A DNA stretch of 64,000 nt from an uncultured Mycobacteriaceae bacterium (lineage in GTDB: Bacteria > Actinomycetota > Actinomycetes > Mycobacteriales > Mycobacteriaceae). The position numbers were made by a program, and so were the translations under genes. Positions within the stretch are counted from its first letter, which is position 1. Each line of letters opens with the position of its first letter. The stretch is from NCBI GenBank assembly GCA_902826815.1, contig CADEGF010000037.1:1-64000 (forward strand), given 5' to 3'. Positions 63,717 to 64,000 of the stretch are shown piece after piece. The notes under the pieces are model-generated. The model was not told the DNA's origin, searched no databases, and worked only from the letters and a program-made list of their open reading frames with translations.

Positions 63717-64000
63717 CGGACCAGGGCGCGGGAGACGATATGCGGGGGCAGGATGCGCCCCGCGGTACAAGTACGGAATCCGGCATCGACGTCGTACTGG
63801 TAACCGGGCTGTCCGGGGCGGGTAGGGGCACCGCGGCCAAGGTGCTCGAGGACCTCGGCTGGTATGTCGCCGACAACCTGCCACCCGAACTCATCGCCCG
63901 CATGGTCGATCTCGGCTTGGCTGCAGGCTCGCGTATCACCCAGTTGGCGGTGGTGATGGACGTGCGCTCCAAGGGCTTCACCGGTGATTTGGACTGGGTG
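63713..64000 (+). CDS. rapZ: RapZ/YvcJ-family nucleotide-binding protein (partial)
   Basis: The first 96 codons are present; the gene runs off the window. After a roughly 25-residue acidic start comes the P-loop [22 protein letters not shown], with Arg where the Walker A Lys usually stands, as in other mycobacterial homologs. The RapZ block [18 protein letters not shown] follows. Enterobacterial RapZ guides sRNA decay controlling GlmS; the actinobacterial role is not established. ATG overlaps the uvrC stop. The uvrC-rapZ order is standard (next genes expected: a YvcK-like and a WhiA-like gene). Confidence 0.93.
   Translation, partial: MTDQGAGDDMRGQDAPRGTSTESGIDVVLVTGLSGAGRGTAAKVLEDLGWYVADNLPPELIARMVDLGLAAGSRITQLAVVMDVRSKGFTGDLDWV

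Overview
The window reads as the chromosome of a Mycobacterium/Mycolicibacterium species, probably a fast grower. It is uniformly GC-rich, uses many GTG and TTG starts, and carries typical mycobacterial proteins: mIHF, the LprG/P55 lipid-export pair, PyrR with a Shine-Dalgarno-masking hairpin, and an actinobacterial PriA with a degenerate helicase core. Gene order follows the mycobacterial aroC-aroK-aroB-aroQ-pepQ-efp-nusB, pyrR-pyrB-pyrC-carA-carB-pyrF-mihF-gmk-rpoZ-coaBC-metK, and priA-fmt-rsmB-rpe-ribD / P55-lprG-ribE-ribBA-ribH-uvrC-rapZ blocks. From memory, the aro and pyr blocks lie far apart in M. tuberculosis. PE/PPE genes are absent between pyrF and mihF.

Layout. 1-6.3 kb: shikimate genes, a membrane protein on the other strand, pepQ, efp and nusB, preceded by a perfect LexA (SOS) box. 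6.3-9.25 kb: an unrecognised gene and a coupled flavin monooxygenase/serine hydrolase pair. 9.3-18.2 kb: the complete de novo UMP operon apart from pyrD and pyrE, led by a PyrR-binding RNA hairpin and interrupted between carA and carB by a repeat-like spacer. 18.2-22.9 kb: a frameshifted small secreted-protein gene, then mihF, gmk, rpoZ, coaBC and metK. 22.9-28.7 kb: accessory genes (formamidase family, SDR, Baeyer-Villiger-type monooxygenase), a RES-domain toxin-antitoxin module and a YhhN membrane protein. 28.7-37.1 kb: priA, a DUF2207/LemA pair, fmt, rsmB, rpe and ribD. 37.1-52.9 kb: an accessory block inserted between ribD and P55. 52.9-64 kb: P55/lprG, riboflavin genes with two small secreted proteins between them, a PH-domain protein, ggt/GNAT, uvrC and the start of rapZ.

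Three features look most unusual. (1) At 26.4-27.9 kb the antitoxin partner of a RES-family NAD-degrading toxin carries an N-terminal segment closely resembling the C-terminal half of the co-chaperonin GroES, followed by a DUF2384-like toxin-binding domain. (2) At 39.2-50.5 kb a GntR-controlled operon couples a peptide-type ABC importer to an M20 amidohydrolase, a class III aminotransferase, an FGGY sugar kinase and a NagB-type deaminase. This looks like an uncharacterised route for an N-acylated or amino-sugar-containing compound. (3) That operon is bracketed by two paralogous, same-orientation copies of an FtsX-like permease plus an ABC ATPase fused to a cyclic-nucleotide-binding domain. The copies share at least one 41-nt perfect match, so together they form a possible recombination unit.

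All functional calls rest on reading motifs and family resemblance by eye; no searches were run. Comparisons with M. tuberculosis are from memory.
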